The notes: a model not told the origin generated them from the sequence alone. 48,177 nt of DNA from an uncultured Lachnospiraceae bacterium (GCA_947565305.1 CANOFO010000010.1:1-48177), one strand, 5' to 3'. Shown: positions 6,892 to 17,647, numbered from the stretch's first letter. Translations and numbers: made by a program.

Positions 6892-9800
6892 ATGAATTTT
6901 TTGGATGAATTTCAATTTATGGTGCACAAATACCCGCAGAGGGCAGCGTTGGCGGACTGTAATGGTGAGCGAATTACAACGTATAGGGAGCTTAATACGT
7001 TAAGCGGAAGGATTGCCGCCAAGCTTGTGCAGTCAGGGGAAATGTCAGACAGAGTCGTGATGGTCTGCATGGGCAGGAAGATGGAATATATTGCGGCGGA
7101 AATCGGCATCATGATGGCAGGGGCGGCTTTTGTTCCGGTGCTGCCGGAATATCCCGAGGAGCGGCTTTCGTACATCGAAAAGGATTGCCAGGCGGCAACA
7201 GTGATTGATGATAAATGGCTGGCAGATATCGGTACGTATGACCCTATCCAGCCGGTATCAAGGGAGGATAAAAGCCGTGCAATGTTGATTTACACCTCCG
7301 GCTCTACCGGACGTCCCAAGGGGATTGTACATACTATGGAGAGCCTCACGCAGGCGGTTTGGCGGAATAGGGGCATCATGTACATAGATGAAAACGATGT
7401 GCAGGCAGCGGGGGCGCCGATGTCTTTCGTTGCCTTGGTCTTAGAGTATTTTGCGGTGCTTTCACGCGGCGGCTGTTCCCATATCCTGCCGGAAGAGACA
7501 AGAAAAGACGTACGGCTTTTGGCGGATTATTATGTCGCCAACGGCATTACCTGTGCATTTATCAGCCCGCAGCTGATGCGGCTGTTTAAGAATAAGAGCA
7601 ACACCCTGAAAAAAGTGGTAACCGGAAGCGAGCGTGTTTCCATGCTGGCAGGGGATGGTTTTGAGTTGTATAATACCTATGGTTCCAGCGAGACGGCAGT
7701 GGTGGCATCGTACTATAAAATTGAGGAACCCATGGAAAATACGCCTATCGGCAAGCCGGTGGAGGGACTGGAGTTTTTCCTGCTGGATGAGGACGGAAAA
7801 GAAGTCGCAGATGGGGAAGAAGGTGAAATTTGCGTCAAAGGCGTTGTTGCCGAGTCTTACCTTAATCTGGAGGAACAGAGCGCGAAGACATTTATCCGCC
7901 AGGAGGATGGCAGCATTCTTTTGCATACTGGGGATATGGGGCGCAGGCTTCCGGACGGAAACTATGTCTATGTCAACCGCAAGGACTGGATGGTAAAAAT
8001 CAATGGACAGCGCGTGGAGACCGGAGAGATTGAACTGCGTATTTCATCGATGCCGGAAGTGGAAAATGCCGTGGTTAAGGCTTTTGAGGATGACAATGGG
8101 CAGAATTACCTCTGTGCATATTATGTATCAGAAAAAGAGATAGAGACGGAGCAAATCCGCGGCTATCTGAAAGAGACGCTTCCTGATTATATGGTTCCCC
8201 GTTTCTTTAAGCGTTTGGACAGTCTTCCGAAGAATGCGAATGGCAAGCTGGACCGCACGGTATTGCTGCCACCAGGATTGGACGAATATAAGACGGCGTA
8301 CAAAGAGCCGCAGAGCAATCGTGAGAAACGTATCTGCCAGGGATTTGAGGAAGTCCTGCACTGCGGCAGGGTCGGCGTGGATGATGATTTCTTCAAGCTG
8401 GGCGGCGATTCTATCAATGTTTTGAAACTGGCAGAATTTCTCAGTGATATTGCCCTGGCACCGGAGATGGTACTGAGTGGCAGGACGCCCACAAGGATTG
8501 CTGCGCTTTTGGAGAAGGAACAGGAAGACAAATTGGAGAAGTCTGCCGGGGAGAGGGAGGAATATATTCTTACCGATTCCCAGATGGGCGTTTACTTAGA
8601 ATGCCTCAATGACCCGCAGGCGACTATGTATAATATTCCTATGTACTGCGAGCTGCCGGCTGATGTAGATATGGAGAAATTTAAGGATGCCGTGAAGGAA
8701 GCAGTGGCAATGCATCCTTCCTTTGGCGTGAATATTGCTTTGAGCAAGGGTACGCCAGTGATGTGCCTGCACCCGGAATATCTGAGAGCAGATGTCAGTG
8801 AGTGGGAGACAGAGGATATCGAAGCCGTCAAAAGGACATTTGTGCGTCCATTCCGCCTGGAGGGGGAGCCGCTGTACCGTATGGCGCTGTACCGCTGCGG
8901 GAAGAAACGTTATTTCCTGTTTGATGTGCACCACATTATTTTTGACGGCACATCGGTCACGGTATTTCTTGATGAAATTTCCCAGATTTACCGCGGAGAG
9001 GAGCCGAAGGCAGAGGGCATTTCCCTGATGGATTTGTCTGTCTATGAGGAAAAATTAAAAAATACGGCGAAATACCAGAAAGCCCGGGAGTTTTTTGCGG
9101 GCAAACTTGCAGGGGAAGATTTTGGCGATGCCTTAATCAAAGATTTTAAGAAAAAGACTATATCTCCCGCCAGCAATGAGGTCAGGATTTCGTTAGGCGA
9201 GGAATTATCGTCTATGGCGGTGGAGCAGTTTGTAAGGCAGAGGGGAATTTCTGAAAATACGCTGTTTCTGGGTGCATTTTCCTATGCGCTGGGCAAATTC
9301 AGCGGGGAAAACAAGAGCCTGTTCTGTACGGTCAATAACGGCAGGCATACGGTAAATATGGCAAATTCCACGGGAATGTTTGTGCGCACACTGCCAATTT
9401 ACCATTCCTGGGAGGAAAGCGTTTTAGTGGATGATTATCTGCAAAGCTTCCAGGAGGAGTTCTATGAGATAATGAATCATGACTGCATTTCTTTTGCTGA
9501 ATTGGCGAAAGATTACGGTATCGCTTCTGATATCCTCTTTGTCTATCAGGGGGAGATGCTGCAGGGGCTTTCGATGAACGGCAGGCAGTATGCGGCTGAG
9601 CCCTTGGCAACCGGGGATGTACAGGCGGATGTTTCGGTGATGGTGATGAAGCAGGGGGGAGGTTATGAAATCTCTCTGGAATACCGCACAGATTTGTACC
9701 GTGAAGAGACGGCAAGAGGGCTGCTTAACATGTTGCTGCAGGCATTGAAAGGCATGTTAACGAGCGACAGCCTTGGGCAGATTGCCCTTGCCTCGGAGCT

Positions 9801-12800
9801 GGACCTGCAGATTTTGGACCGTTTTAATGAGACAGCCGTTTCCTATGACAACAGCAAGACAGTGATTGATCTGTTCCGCGAACAGGCGCAGAGAACGCCG
9901 GACCATACAGCCGTTGTCTACACAGACAGAAGCTATACCTATGCTCAGGTGAATGAGATGACAGACCGTCTTGCCGCTTACGTTGCGGGGCTTAACATTG
10001 GCAGGGAAGATGTCGTGTCCGTGCTGATTCCCAGATGTGAATACATGGCGATTGCTTCAATTGGCGTGTCCAAGTCCGGCGCGGCATATCAGCCCTTAGA
10101 CCCCTCTTATCCGAAAGAGAGGTTAGCGTTCATGATGGAGGATTCTGCGGCAAAGCTGCTGATTGCAGATGAGGAACTTTTGCCGCTGGTGCCGGAGTGG
10201 CAGGGAAAGGTTCTGCTGACGAAAGATATTCCCAATCTGCCTAAGGCAGAGAAGCTGCCGGAGCCGCCGAAACCGGAGGATTTGTTTATCTTGCTTTACA
10301 CTTCAGGTTCCACGGGCGTGCCCAAGGGATGTATGTTGGAGCATCGGAATATCGCGGCATTCTGCAACAGCTACAGCAGGGAATATGAACTGACGGAAGA
10401 TAGCCGTGTGGCGGCATACGCGAGCTATGGGTTTGACGCCAATATGATGGATACATATCCTACGCTGACGTCCGGCGCTGAACTTCATATCATAGATGAA
10501 TCCATCCGTTTAGACTTGAATGCATTGCATGAGTATTTTGAGGAGCAGGGGATTACCAACTCATTTATGACGACCCAGATTGGGCGGGCGTTTGCCACCA
10601 GCATGCTATCCGGCACGGCGCGTAAGGGCAGTGCGGCGTCTGCAGAGGATACGCATTTGAAATACCTGCTGATGGGTGGGGAAGCGCTGGCTCCGTTTGC
10701 GCCCGAGGGCAGCACGCGTTGCCTGAATGTGTATGGGCCTACGGAGTGTACGATATTAGTGACTGCCTACCCGCTTGAGAAATATGAAGAAGATATGCCA
10801 ATCGGCAAGCCCCTGCCGAATGTCAAATTATATATTGCGGACAAAATGGGCAGAAGGGTTCCGGTGGGCGTGCCGGGCGAGCTGTGCATTGCCGGCGTCC
10901 ATGTGTCCAGAGGTTACCTGAACCGCCCGGAGAAAACGGCGGAAGTGTATGGGGACAATCCGTATAGCGATTTGCCGGAGTATGGCAGGATATACCATAC
11001 GGGTGACATTGTGCGTTACCTACCGGACGGCAACATCCAGTTTATCGGCAGGCGGGATGGTCAGGTGAAGATTCGCGGATTCCGCATCGAGCTGACTGAG
11101 GTGGAAGAGATTATCCGCCGTTTCCCAGGCATAAAGGATGCGACTGTGGCAGCGTTTGACGAGCCTTCGGGCGGTAAATATATCGCCGCCTATGTGGTAT
11201 CGGACGAAGAAGTTGACGTGGAAGCGATGAATGCGTTTATCGAGGAGAGCAAGCCGCCGTACATGGTTCCGGCGGTGACGATGCAGATTGACAAGATTCC
11301 GCTGAACCAGAACCAGAAAGTCAATAAACGCGCGCTGCCCATGCCGGAGCGCAAGCAGGAAGATTTGGTAATGCCCGAGGGAGAAGTGCAGCAGAAGATT
11401 TTTGACTGCGTGGCAGAAGTTATTGGGCACCGGGAATTTGGCGTGAATACGGATATCTATAAAGCGGGGCTGACTTCGATTGGCGCGGTTAAGCTAAACG
11501 TACTGCTGTCCGATGCTTTTGAGGGTGCGGTTATCCGCAATAAGGATTTGAAAGAGCACGATACGGTAGAGAAGTTAGAAAAATTCCTGGCTGGCAGCGA
11601 CCGTAAAGAAACGTTTGAAAAACAGGAAATGTACCCGCTGACCCAGACGCAGAATGGTATTTTCGTGGAGTGCGCTGCCAATCCGGGAAGTACGATTTAC
11701 AATATTCCGTTCTTGTTCCGTCTGGGAGAGAATGTGGATTTGCAGCGTCTGAAAAAGGCGATTGAGGAGACGGTGGAGGCGCATCCTTATATTAAGACCA
11801 CGCTTACGATGGATGATGACGGCGATATCTGGCAGAAGCGCAATGATGAGCTGGCGTTTGAAACTGAGATTTGTGGGGAACTGCATAGAGAAGAATTGGT
11901 GAAGCCGTATCAGATTCTTGGCGACAGGCTGTTCCGTATCCAATTGTTTGATACGCCGGAAGGCAAATATCTTTTCCTGGAATTCCACCATATTATCAGT
12001 GATGGGGAGTCCTGCGGCATTTTCCTGCGTGACATGAACGAGGCGTATGGAGGGAAGTCACCGGCGAAAGAAAAGTTCAGCGGCTATGAGGTTGCGCTTG
12101 TGGAACAGAAAGCATTGCAGGGACAGGAGTATGCGCTTGCGAAACAGTATTATGATTCCATTTTTGCAGGCTGTGATACCGATTTCCTTCCGGCTAAAGA
12201 CCACAGGGAGGAAACGCCGGGGCTTGGCATGTACCATAGGGCGGATGAGACTGACATGGAAGCGCTGCGCCGGTTCTGCACCGAACAGAAGATTACCTTG
12301 AATACGTTGTTTACGGCAGCGTTTGGATTTGTGACGGGACGTTATGTCTACAAGGATGAGGCAGTGTTTACGACCATTTATAATGGCAGAAATGATTCTC
12401 GGCTGTCCTCCACCATCAATATGCTAGTGAAGACGCTGCCAGTCTACTGTAACCTGGATGGGGAAAAAGAGATTAGCTCTTACCTGAAAGAGACCGGGGA
12501 ACAATTGATGAACAGCATGAACGCCGACATCTATTCCTTTGCAGAAATTAGCCGGGCTTACAATATCAAGGCCGACATCATGTTTGCGTTCCAGGGCGAT
12601 AATTTCCGGTTTGAGGAGATTGCCGGGGAGAAAGCCGTCAGTGAGCAGCTTTCCTTAGACACGGCAAAGGCCCCGCTGTCCATTGATGTAATGGTCAATG
12701 AAAACGAGATCTGCTATCAGGTGGAATACCGCAGCGATATGTATGAGGAGCGCACGATTGCCGGACTGATTGACAGCCTTGCAGTGACAGTACAGGAATT

Positions 12801-15800
12801 CCAGGCAAGAAAACAGTTGAAGGAAGTCTGCATGGTAAGCCCCAAGGCGCGCCGTGAACTGGACAGTTACAATGAGACGGACCATGCAGTGGAGCAGACC
12901 ACGGCAAATGTACTGTTTGAACGACAGGCAGAACTCTATCCTGATAAGCCGGCAGTGATAGCTTGTGGGAAGAGCCTTACGTTCCGCGAACTGAATGCGA
13001 ATGCCAATAAGATTGCCAACCGTTTAATTGCCATGGGCTTATCCATCGAGCAGATGGTGGGCGTGATGCTGCCGAGGACTGTGGACGTCTATGCTGCAAG
13101 GCAGGGTATCATGAAAGCAGGCGGAGCATTCCTGCCTATAGACCCCGAATACCCGGATGAGCGTATCAGCTATATTCTGGAAGATTCCAGGGCAGAATTT
13201 GTGTTGATGCCCGGAGAACTTGCCAAAGAGCGGAAAATGCTGATTGACAATCTGTCCGCAAAAGTGTTGATTTTGGAAGAACTTTTGGCAGAGGATGGCA
13301 ATACGGAGAATCCTAAGGTAGATATCAAACCAGAGAATCTCTGTTATTGTATCTATACTTCCGGCTCGACCGGAAAGCCCAAGGGCGTAATGATTGAGCA
13401 TCGGAACCTGGTGAATTATGTGGATGACAATCCCTACAATGTGGAGGCGCAGTCTTATGTATACAATGCCACGGTATCGCTGGCATTTGCGGCGATTACG
13501 TTTGACGTGTCCATTTTGGAGGAATGCATTCCGCTGTACCATGGCATTACCGTCTGCATGGCAAACGAAGAGGAAATCCACAATCCGCTTGCGCTTTCCA
13601 AGCTGATTCTGGAAAATGGCGTGGACATGATGACCTGTACGCCGTCATTCTTAATCAATATTATTGACATGCCAGAGATGAAGAAAGCGTTGTCGCAGAT
13701 TAAAGTATTTAATGTGGGAGCAGAGGCATTCCCTGAGGCGTTGTATGACAAAATAATGGCGCTGGGAACGAATGCCATCACGTTCAATGGTTATGGACCT
13801 ACGGAGACCACGATTGGCTGTGCGTTTGACCAGGTGACCGGGGATAAGATTACGATTGGCAAGCCGATGGCAAATATTAAGATGGTGATGATTGACAAGT
13901 ACCGCAACCTGCTGCCTGCCGGCGTGCCGGGCGAACTGCTGATTATCGGAAACGGAGTTGGCAGAGGATATGTGGGCAAGCCGGAAATGACGGCGGATAA
14001 ATTTATCCAGTTTGAGGGCAGGAATGCGTACCGCAGCGGCGATTTGGCGAAGTGGAACCACCATGGCAAGATTGAATTTATGGGACGCATGGATAACCAG
14101 GTGAAACTGCGCGGGCTGCGTGTTGAGCTGGATGAGATTGAAAATGTCATGAACCAGTATCCAACGGTCAAATCCAGCGTGGTGCTGGTGAAAGAAAAAG
14201 ATTCCAACCAATTCCTGTGCGGCTATTTTGTGGCGGAGAGCCAGGTGGAAAAGCAGAATCTGACCTGTTTCATGCAGAAATATCTGACGCCCTATATGGT
14301 ACCGAGCGTGCTCATGCAGCTTCCCGAACTGCCGCTTACCAACAACGGCAAGGTGAATAAGCGCGCGCTGCCGGAGCCGGAGTACACGGTGGAAAATAAA
14401 AATTATGTGAAGCCACGCACTGAATTGCAGCGCAAATTATGTGAAATCTTTGAGATGGCTCTTGGTGTGGAGCAGATTGGCATTGAGGATGATTTCTTTG
14501 AAAATGGCGGTACCTCCTTGTCTGCCTCCAAGGTGGCAATGAAGTGCATGAGCGCGGGCATTCCGATTTCGTATGCCGACTTGTTTGACTACAAGACGCC
14601 TCTGGAATTGGAACGTCATATCCAGGAACTGCAGGGTGTGAGCGCTGCGGCAGGAGGAGAAGAGGAAAGCGGCGATGGGCAAAGCGCTTTAGAGCAGGTA
14701 TTAAGCCGCAACGTCTCGGAGCATGTAGACGAGATTACGCCATCTGCCCTCGGCAATGTCCTGCTTACAGGCGCGAACGGCTTTTTGGGCGCACATATTT
14801 TAAAGAATATGATTGACAATGAGGACAATACGATATATTGTTTGATGCGCAAGGGTAAAGCTTCCACCCTGGAGAAACGCTTGAAGAGTATGCTTGTGTA
14901 TTATTTCAGCAATCCCTATGAAGAGCTGTTTGGCAACCGCATTCAGTTAATCGAAGGTGATATTACGGACGCCGCTATGATGGATAGCCTGGAACAGTAT
15001 GATTTTGAGCGTGTGATTAACTGTGCGGCATGTGTCAAGCATTTTTCTGCGGACGACACGTTAGAACAGGTAAATTACCAGGGTGTTTTGAACCTGATTC
15101 GTCTGTGTGAAAAGACTGGGCGCGAGCTGATTCAGATTTCTACGGTGAGCATCGCTGGGGAGAATGTGGGAGGTAAGTTCCCGCTTGAGAAGAAGCTGCA
15201 CGAGCATGAATTATACTTTGGGCAGAGCCTCTCCAACAAATATATTGACACCAAGTTCCGTGCAGAAAAGGCTGTCTTAGAGGCGGCAGCACAGGGCATG
15301 AAAGGCAAGGTCATCCGCGTAGGAAACCTGATGAGCCGTGTCAGCGATGGTGAATTCCAGATTAACTCGGTGACGAATGGATTTATGCGTACCTTGCGCG
15401 GCTATGTGGCGCTGGGCAGATTTCCGGTGTCCATGCTGGATGTGCCGACAGAGTTCTCGCCGATTGATTCCACGGCGGAGGCGATTGTCAAATTATCTGC
15501 TGTCCAGGGTGGGTTCACAGTGTTCCATGCATACAGCAGCTATTTAATCCAGATGGCAGACGTGATTGAGCAGATGAATGCATCTGGCATCCTTGTAGAG
15601 ACGGTCAGTGACGAGGAATTCCAGCAGTCGCTGCTGGCAGCTTTGGAGGATGAAGAGAAGAACGAGCTGATTTCCGGGCTGATTGCTTATGCCTCCAGCG
15701 ATGCGGATAACAGTACGGTCTACATTGACGCCGATAACAGCTTTACTACCAAAGCATTGTACCGCCTTGGCTTTAAATGGCCGATGCCGGACAGCGTTTA

Positions 15801-15858
15801 CCTCAAAAATGCGCTGACTGCGCTGGAAACGCTGGGATTCTTTGATGGAAGGCTATAA
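6892..15858 (+). CDS. nonribosomal peptide synthetase, A-T-C-A-T-C-A-T-R
   Basis: This 2988-residue multimodular synthetase has: A1 about 1-460 (Y-T-S-G-S-T-G at 134), T1 with phosphopantetheine Ser507, C1 with HHIIFDG at 680-686, A2 about 975-1475 (Y-T-S-G at 1136), T2 with Ser1529, C2 with HHIISDG at 1699-1705, A3 about 1990-2490 (Y-T-S-G at 2155), T3 with Ser2542, and a terminal SDR-type thioester reductase from about 2620 (G-A-N-G-F-L-G near 2627, Y2784-xxx-K2788). A1 has Val180 where amino-acid-activating domains have Asp (S-F-V-A-L-V-L-E aligned with GrsA S-F-D-A-S-V-W-E), so it should load a non-amino carboxylic acid. A2 and A3 keep Asp (D1182, D2205). By hand I read specificity residues D-A-M-F-L-G-V-I-L for A2 (aliphatic, low confidence) and D-V-L-T-N-G-G-I-G for A3 (no prediction). 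No epimerisation domain is present. The reductase should release an aldehyde or alcohol. No phosphopantetheinyl transferase is in the window. Confidence 0.97.
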   Translation: MNFLDEFQFMVHKYPQRAALADCNGERITTYRELNTLSGRIAAKLVQSGEMSDRVVMVCMGRKMEYIAAEIGIMMAGAAFVPVLPEYPEERLSYIEKDCQAATVIDDKWLADIGTYDPIQPVSREDKSRAMLIYTSGSTGRPKGIVHTMESLTQAVWRNRGIMYIDENDVQAAGAPMSFVALVLEYFAVLSRGGCSHILPEETRKDVRLLADYYVANGITCAFISPQLMRLFKNKSNTLKKVVTGSERVSMLAGDGFELYNTYGSSETAVVASYYKIEEPMENTPIGKPVEGLEFFLLDEDGKEVADGEEGEICVKGVVAESYLNLEEQSAKTFIRQEDGSILLHTGDMGRRLPDGNYVYVNRKDWMVKINGQRVETGEIELRISSMPEVENAVVKAFEDDNGQNYLCAYYVSEKEIETEQIRGYLKETLPDYMVPRFFKRLDSLPKNANGKLDRTVLLPPGLDEYKTAYKEPQSNREKRICQGFEEVLHCGRVGVDDDFFKLGGDSINVLKLAEFLSDIALAPEMVLSGRTPTRIAALLEKEQEDKLEKSAGEREEYILTDSQMGVYLECLNDPQATMYNIPMYCELPADVDMEKFKDAVKEAVAMHPSFGVNIALSKGTPVMCLHPEYLRADVSEWETEDIEAVKRTFVRPFRLEGEPLYRMALYRCGKKRYFLFDVHHIIFDGTSVTVFLDEISQIYRGEEPKAEGISLMDLSVYEEKLKNTAKYQKAREFFAGKLAGEDFGDALIKDFKKKTISPASNEVRISLGEELSSMAVEQFVRQRGISENTLFLGAFSYALGKFSGENKSLFCTVNNGRHTVNMANSTGMFVRTLPIYHSWEESVLVDDYLQSFQEEFYEIMNHDCISFAELAKDYGIASDILFVYQGEMLQGLSMNGRQYAAEPLATGDVQADVSVMVMKQGGGYEISLEYRTDLYREETARGLLNMLLQALKGMLTSDSLGQIALASELDLQILDRFNETAVSYDNSKTVIDLFREQAQRTPDHTAVVYTDRSYTYAQVNEMTDRLAAYVAGLNIGREDVVSVLIPRCEYMAIASIGVSKSGAAYQPLDPSYPKERLAFMMEDSAAKLLIADEELLPLVPEWQGKVLLTKDIPNLPKAEKLPEPPKPEDLFILLYTSGSTGVPKGCMLEHRNIAAFCNSYSREYELTEDSRVAAYASYGFDANMMDTYPTLTSGAELHIIDESIRLDLNALHEYFEEQGITNSFMTTQIGRAFATSMLSGTARKGSAASAEDTHLKYLLMGGEALAPFAPEGSTRCLNVYGPTECTILVTAYPLEKYEEDMPIGKPLPNVKLYIADKMGRRVPVGVPGELCIAGVHVSRGYLNRPEKTAEVYGDNPYSDLPEYGRIYHTGDIVRYLPDGNIQFIGRRDGQVKIRGFRIELTEVEEIIRRFPGIKDATVAAFDEPSGGKYIAAYVVSDEEVDVEAMNAFIEESKPPYMVPAVTMQIDKIPLNQNQKVNKRALPMPERKQEDLVMPEGEVQQKIFDCVAEVIGHREFGVNTDIYKAGLTSIGAVKLNVLLSDAFEGAVIRNKDLKEHDTVEKLEKFLAGSDRKETFEKQEMYPLTQTQNGIFVECAANPGSTIYNIPFLFRLGENVDLQRLKKAIEETVEAHPYIKTTLTMDDDGDIWQKRNDELAFETEICGELHREELVKPYQILGDRLFRIQLFDTPEGKYLFLEFHHIISDGESCGIFLRDMNEAYGGKSPAKEKFSGYEVALVEQKALQGQEYALAKQYYDSIFAGCDTDFLPAKDHREETPGLGMYHRADETDMEALRRFCTEQKITLNTLFTAAFGFVTGRYVYKDEAVFTTIYNGRNDSRLSSTINMLVKTLPVYCNLDGEKEISSYLKETGEQLMNSMNADIYSFAEISRAYNIKADIMFAFQGDNFRFEEIAGEKAVSEQLSLDTAKAPLSIDVMVNENEICYQVEYRSDMYEERTIAGLIDSLAVTVQEFQARKQLKEVCMVSPKARRELDSYNETDHAVEQTTANVLFERQAELYPDKPAVIACGKSLTFRELNANANKIANRLIAMGLSIEQMVGVMLPRTVDVYAARQGIMKAGGAFLPIDPEYPDERISYILEDSRAEFVLMPGELAKERKMLIDNLSAKVLILEELLAEDGNTENPKVDIKPENLCYCIYTSGSTGKPKGVMIEHRNLVNYVDDNPYNVEAQSYVYNATVSLAFAAITFDVSILEECIPLYHGITVCMANEEEIHNPLALSKLILENGVDMMTCTPSFLINIIDMPEMKKALSQIKVFNVGAEAFPEALYDKIMALGTNAITFNGYGPTETTIGCAFDQVTGDKITIGKPMANIKMVMIDKYRNLLPAGVPGELLIIGNGVGRGYVGKPEMTADKFIQFEGRNAYRSGDLAKWNHHGKIEFMGRMDNQVKLRGLRVELDEIENVMNQYPTVKSSVVLVKEKDSNQFLCGYFVAESQVEKQNLTCFMQKYLTPYMVPSVLMQLPELPLTNNGKVNKRALPEPEYTVENKNYVKPRTELQRKLCEIFEMALGVEQIGIEDDFFENGGTSLSASKVAMKCMSAGIPISYADLFDYKTPLELERHIQELQGVSAAAGGEEESGDGQSALEQVLSRNVSEHVDEITPSALGNVLLTGANGFLGAHILKNMIDNEDNTIYCLMRKGKASTLEKRLKSMLVYYFSNPYEELFGNRIQLIEGDITDAAMMDSLEQYDFERVINCAACVKHFSADDTLEQVNYQGVLNLIRLCEKTGRELIQISTVSIAGENVGGKFPLEKKLHEHELYFGQSLSNKYIDTKFRAEKAVLEAAAQGMKGKVIRVGNLMSRVSDGEFQINSVTNGFMRTLRGYVALGRFPVSMLDVPTEFSPIDSTAEAIVKLSAVQGGFTVFHAYSSYLIQMADVIEQMNASGILVETVSDEEFQQSLLAALEDEEKNELISGLIAYASSDADNSTVYIDADNSFTTKALYRLGFKWPMPDSVYLKNALTALETLGFFDGRL

Positions 15859-15889
15859 AGCGTGAGCTGAACGGTCATGGGAGGTTTCG

Positions 15890-17647
15890 ATGGAAAGAAA
15901 TGCATTTTTAATCAACAAGAAAATCCACCAGTATATCCTGCCGGGCGTGCTGATGACGGTCGCCATGCAGCTCGGCAATGTGGTGGACGGCATGATTGTC
16001 GGCAACCTCCTGGGAGCGGAGGCGATGGCGGCGATTGAGATATCCATGCCGGTGCTTTTGCTCTTGCAGATGACGGCGATGATGCTTGCCATGGGCGGTG
16101 CGGCAGAGGCGGCGGTGCTTCTTGGCAAACGTGACATGGAAAAAGCCGGCGGGGTGTTTACTGCCTCGCTGGCAGCCGGCCTGGCGGTATCAGTGTTCTT
16201 TGCGTTGTTTACGCCAATTTTGCCGGGACCGCTTGCCATGCTGCTTGCCGGTAATGGCGATTTGGCTGCGCTTGCTGAGCCGTATATGATGGTGAATTTT
16301 GCGGGAATTCCCATTCTGACGGTAGCTATTATCTTCTGCTATTTCATGAATGCAGATAATCATCCGCAGTTGGGAAGTGCGCTTTTCATTATTGCCAATG
16401 TGGTAAATCTGGCGCTTGATTTTTTGTTTATCCAGAGCTTCCATATGGGGATGGCGGGAAGTGCGCTCTCTACGGTCATAGGCTATCTGACCGGGATGGT
16501 GACGGTAATAGTTTATTTCCGCTCTAAACAGCGGATGCTGCGTTTGCGTAAACTGGACAAAAAGGCTTTCCATTATGTGGGGCTTGCCGTGAAAGCCGGC
16601 ATTCCAAGCGCGGCATTTACGCTGATGTCTGCCTTGAAATCCGTGATTATCAATTCTGCGATTGTGCGCATTCTGGGAAATGACCCTATGGCGGTGTATT
16701 CCGTCTGCGTCAATGCCGTGCTGATCGCGGAACTGTGCGTGGGAGGCATTATCGGACTGATTCAGAATATTGCGGGCATTCTCTATGGGGAGCGTGATTA
16801 CTATGGCATCCGTACGCTCTGCAAAAGAGTGCTTACTTACAGTTACGTTGCCATAGCGGTTTTGCTGGTGATATTTTTTGCAGTTCCTGGGGTGATTGCC
16901 GGGCTATTCGGTATTGCCGAGGGAGATATGCTTGCACTGTGTGAGATGGCGCTGCGTATTTTTGCCTGCAGCTTCCCTTTCTATGTGTATAATAAGTTCC
17001 TGATGTCTTACTACCAGACGATTCTGCAGCCGGGGCTGTCCACGGTGGTGACCGTGTTGCAGGGGTTTGTGGTGATTGTGCCTCTGACTTTGGCGGGAAT
17101 TTTCTTCTGGGGGCTCACAGGCGTGTGCCTGATGGCTGTGGCAAGCGAGGCGGTGACAATCCTTGTTGCTTCCCTCTGGCGGATACTGGGGCAGCGAAGC
17201 GGGAAATTTGAGGGAGGCGGCGTCTATATGCTGCCGCGGATTAGCGATGAGAAATCCCTGGATTGTTCCATCGAGAATAATCTGGAGGAGGTTATTGCTT
17301 TCCGGGAAAAGCTTTTCCTCTTTTGTGCAGATAATGGCATTTCTGAAAGGGATGCGAAAATCCTCGGTCTTGCCGTGGAGGAGATTGCTGCCAATATTGT
17401 GCAGTATGGCTACCGCAGCGGAAAAAATTATATGGATATCAGTTTCACCATACAGGATGATAAATACATGCTGAGAATCCGCGATGACGGCGTGCCCTTT
17501 AATCCTTTGGAGTATCAGCAGCAGGAGGAAGAATCGGTGACTGTGGGAGGGATTGCCCTGATTCGCAAGATATCATCCGAGTTCCAGTATATGCGGGTGC
17601 TGAATATGAACAATACAGTGATAGAACTGAATATTGGCAGAGGGTGA
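15890..17647 (+). CDS. MATE transporter fused to an RsbW-like ATPase domain
   Basis: Residues 1-440 of this 585-residue protein are a 12-segment MATE-type exporter (G-N-V-V-D-G-M-I-V-G-N-L-L-G-A near the first helix; second half begins near 230). Residues about 450-585 are a GHKL ATPase of the anti-sigma-factor kinase type: N-box V-E-E-I-A-A-N, G1 box R-D-D-G-V-P-F-N-P, and glycine segment V-G-G-I-A-L-I. The motifs look intact. Typical MATE proteins are about 450 residues with no such tail. It begins 31 bases after the NRPS stop, with GGGAGG before its ATG, so it is likely co-transcribed and is the obvious exporter of the NRPS product. The ATPase tail could phosphorylate the STAS protein at 18269 or sense its phospho-state; that is inference. 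Confidence 0.92.
   Translation: MERNAFLINKKIHQYILPGVLMTVAMQLGNVVDGMIVGNLLGAEAMAAIEISMPVLLLLQMTAMMLAMGGAAEAAVLLGKRDMEKAGGVFTASLAAGLAVSVFFALFTPILPGPLAMLLAGNGDLAALAEPYMMVNFAGIPILTVAIIFCYFMNADNHPQLGSALFIIANVVNLALDFLFIQSFHMGMAGSALSTVIGYLTGMVTVIVYFRSKQRMLRLRKLDKKAFHYVGLAVKAGIPSAAFTLMSALKSVIINSAIVRILGNDPMAVYSVCVNAVLIAELCVGGIIGLIQNIAGILYGERDYYGIRTLCKRVLTYSYVAIAVLLVIFFAVPGVIAGLFGIAEGDMLALCEMALRIFACSFPFYVYNKFLMSYYQTILQPGLSTVVTVLQGFVVIVPLTLAGIFFWGLTGVCLMAVASEAVTILVASLWRILGQRSGKFEGGGVYMLPRISDEKSLDCSIENNLEEVIAFREKLFLFCADNGISERDAKILGLAVEEIAANIVQYGYRSGKNYMDISFTIQDDKYMLRIRDDGVPFNPLEYQQQEEESVTVGGIALIRKISSEFQYMRVLNMNNTVIELNIGRG

Noticed and set aside
7262..8280. Idea that A1 is a non-functional adenylation domain because of the missing Asp
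   Set aside because: All other core motifs, including Y-T-S-G-S-T-G, H-T-G-D and the C-terminal N-G-K, are intact, so a changed substrate is more likely than loss of function.
12855..13581. Long minus-strand open frames opposite the NRPS gene
   Set aside because: They are antisense to conserved NRPS domains, have no ribosome sites and show no recognisable protein features.
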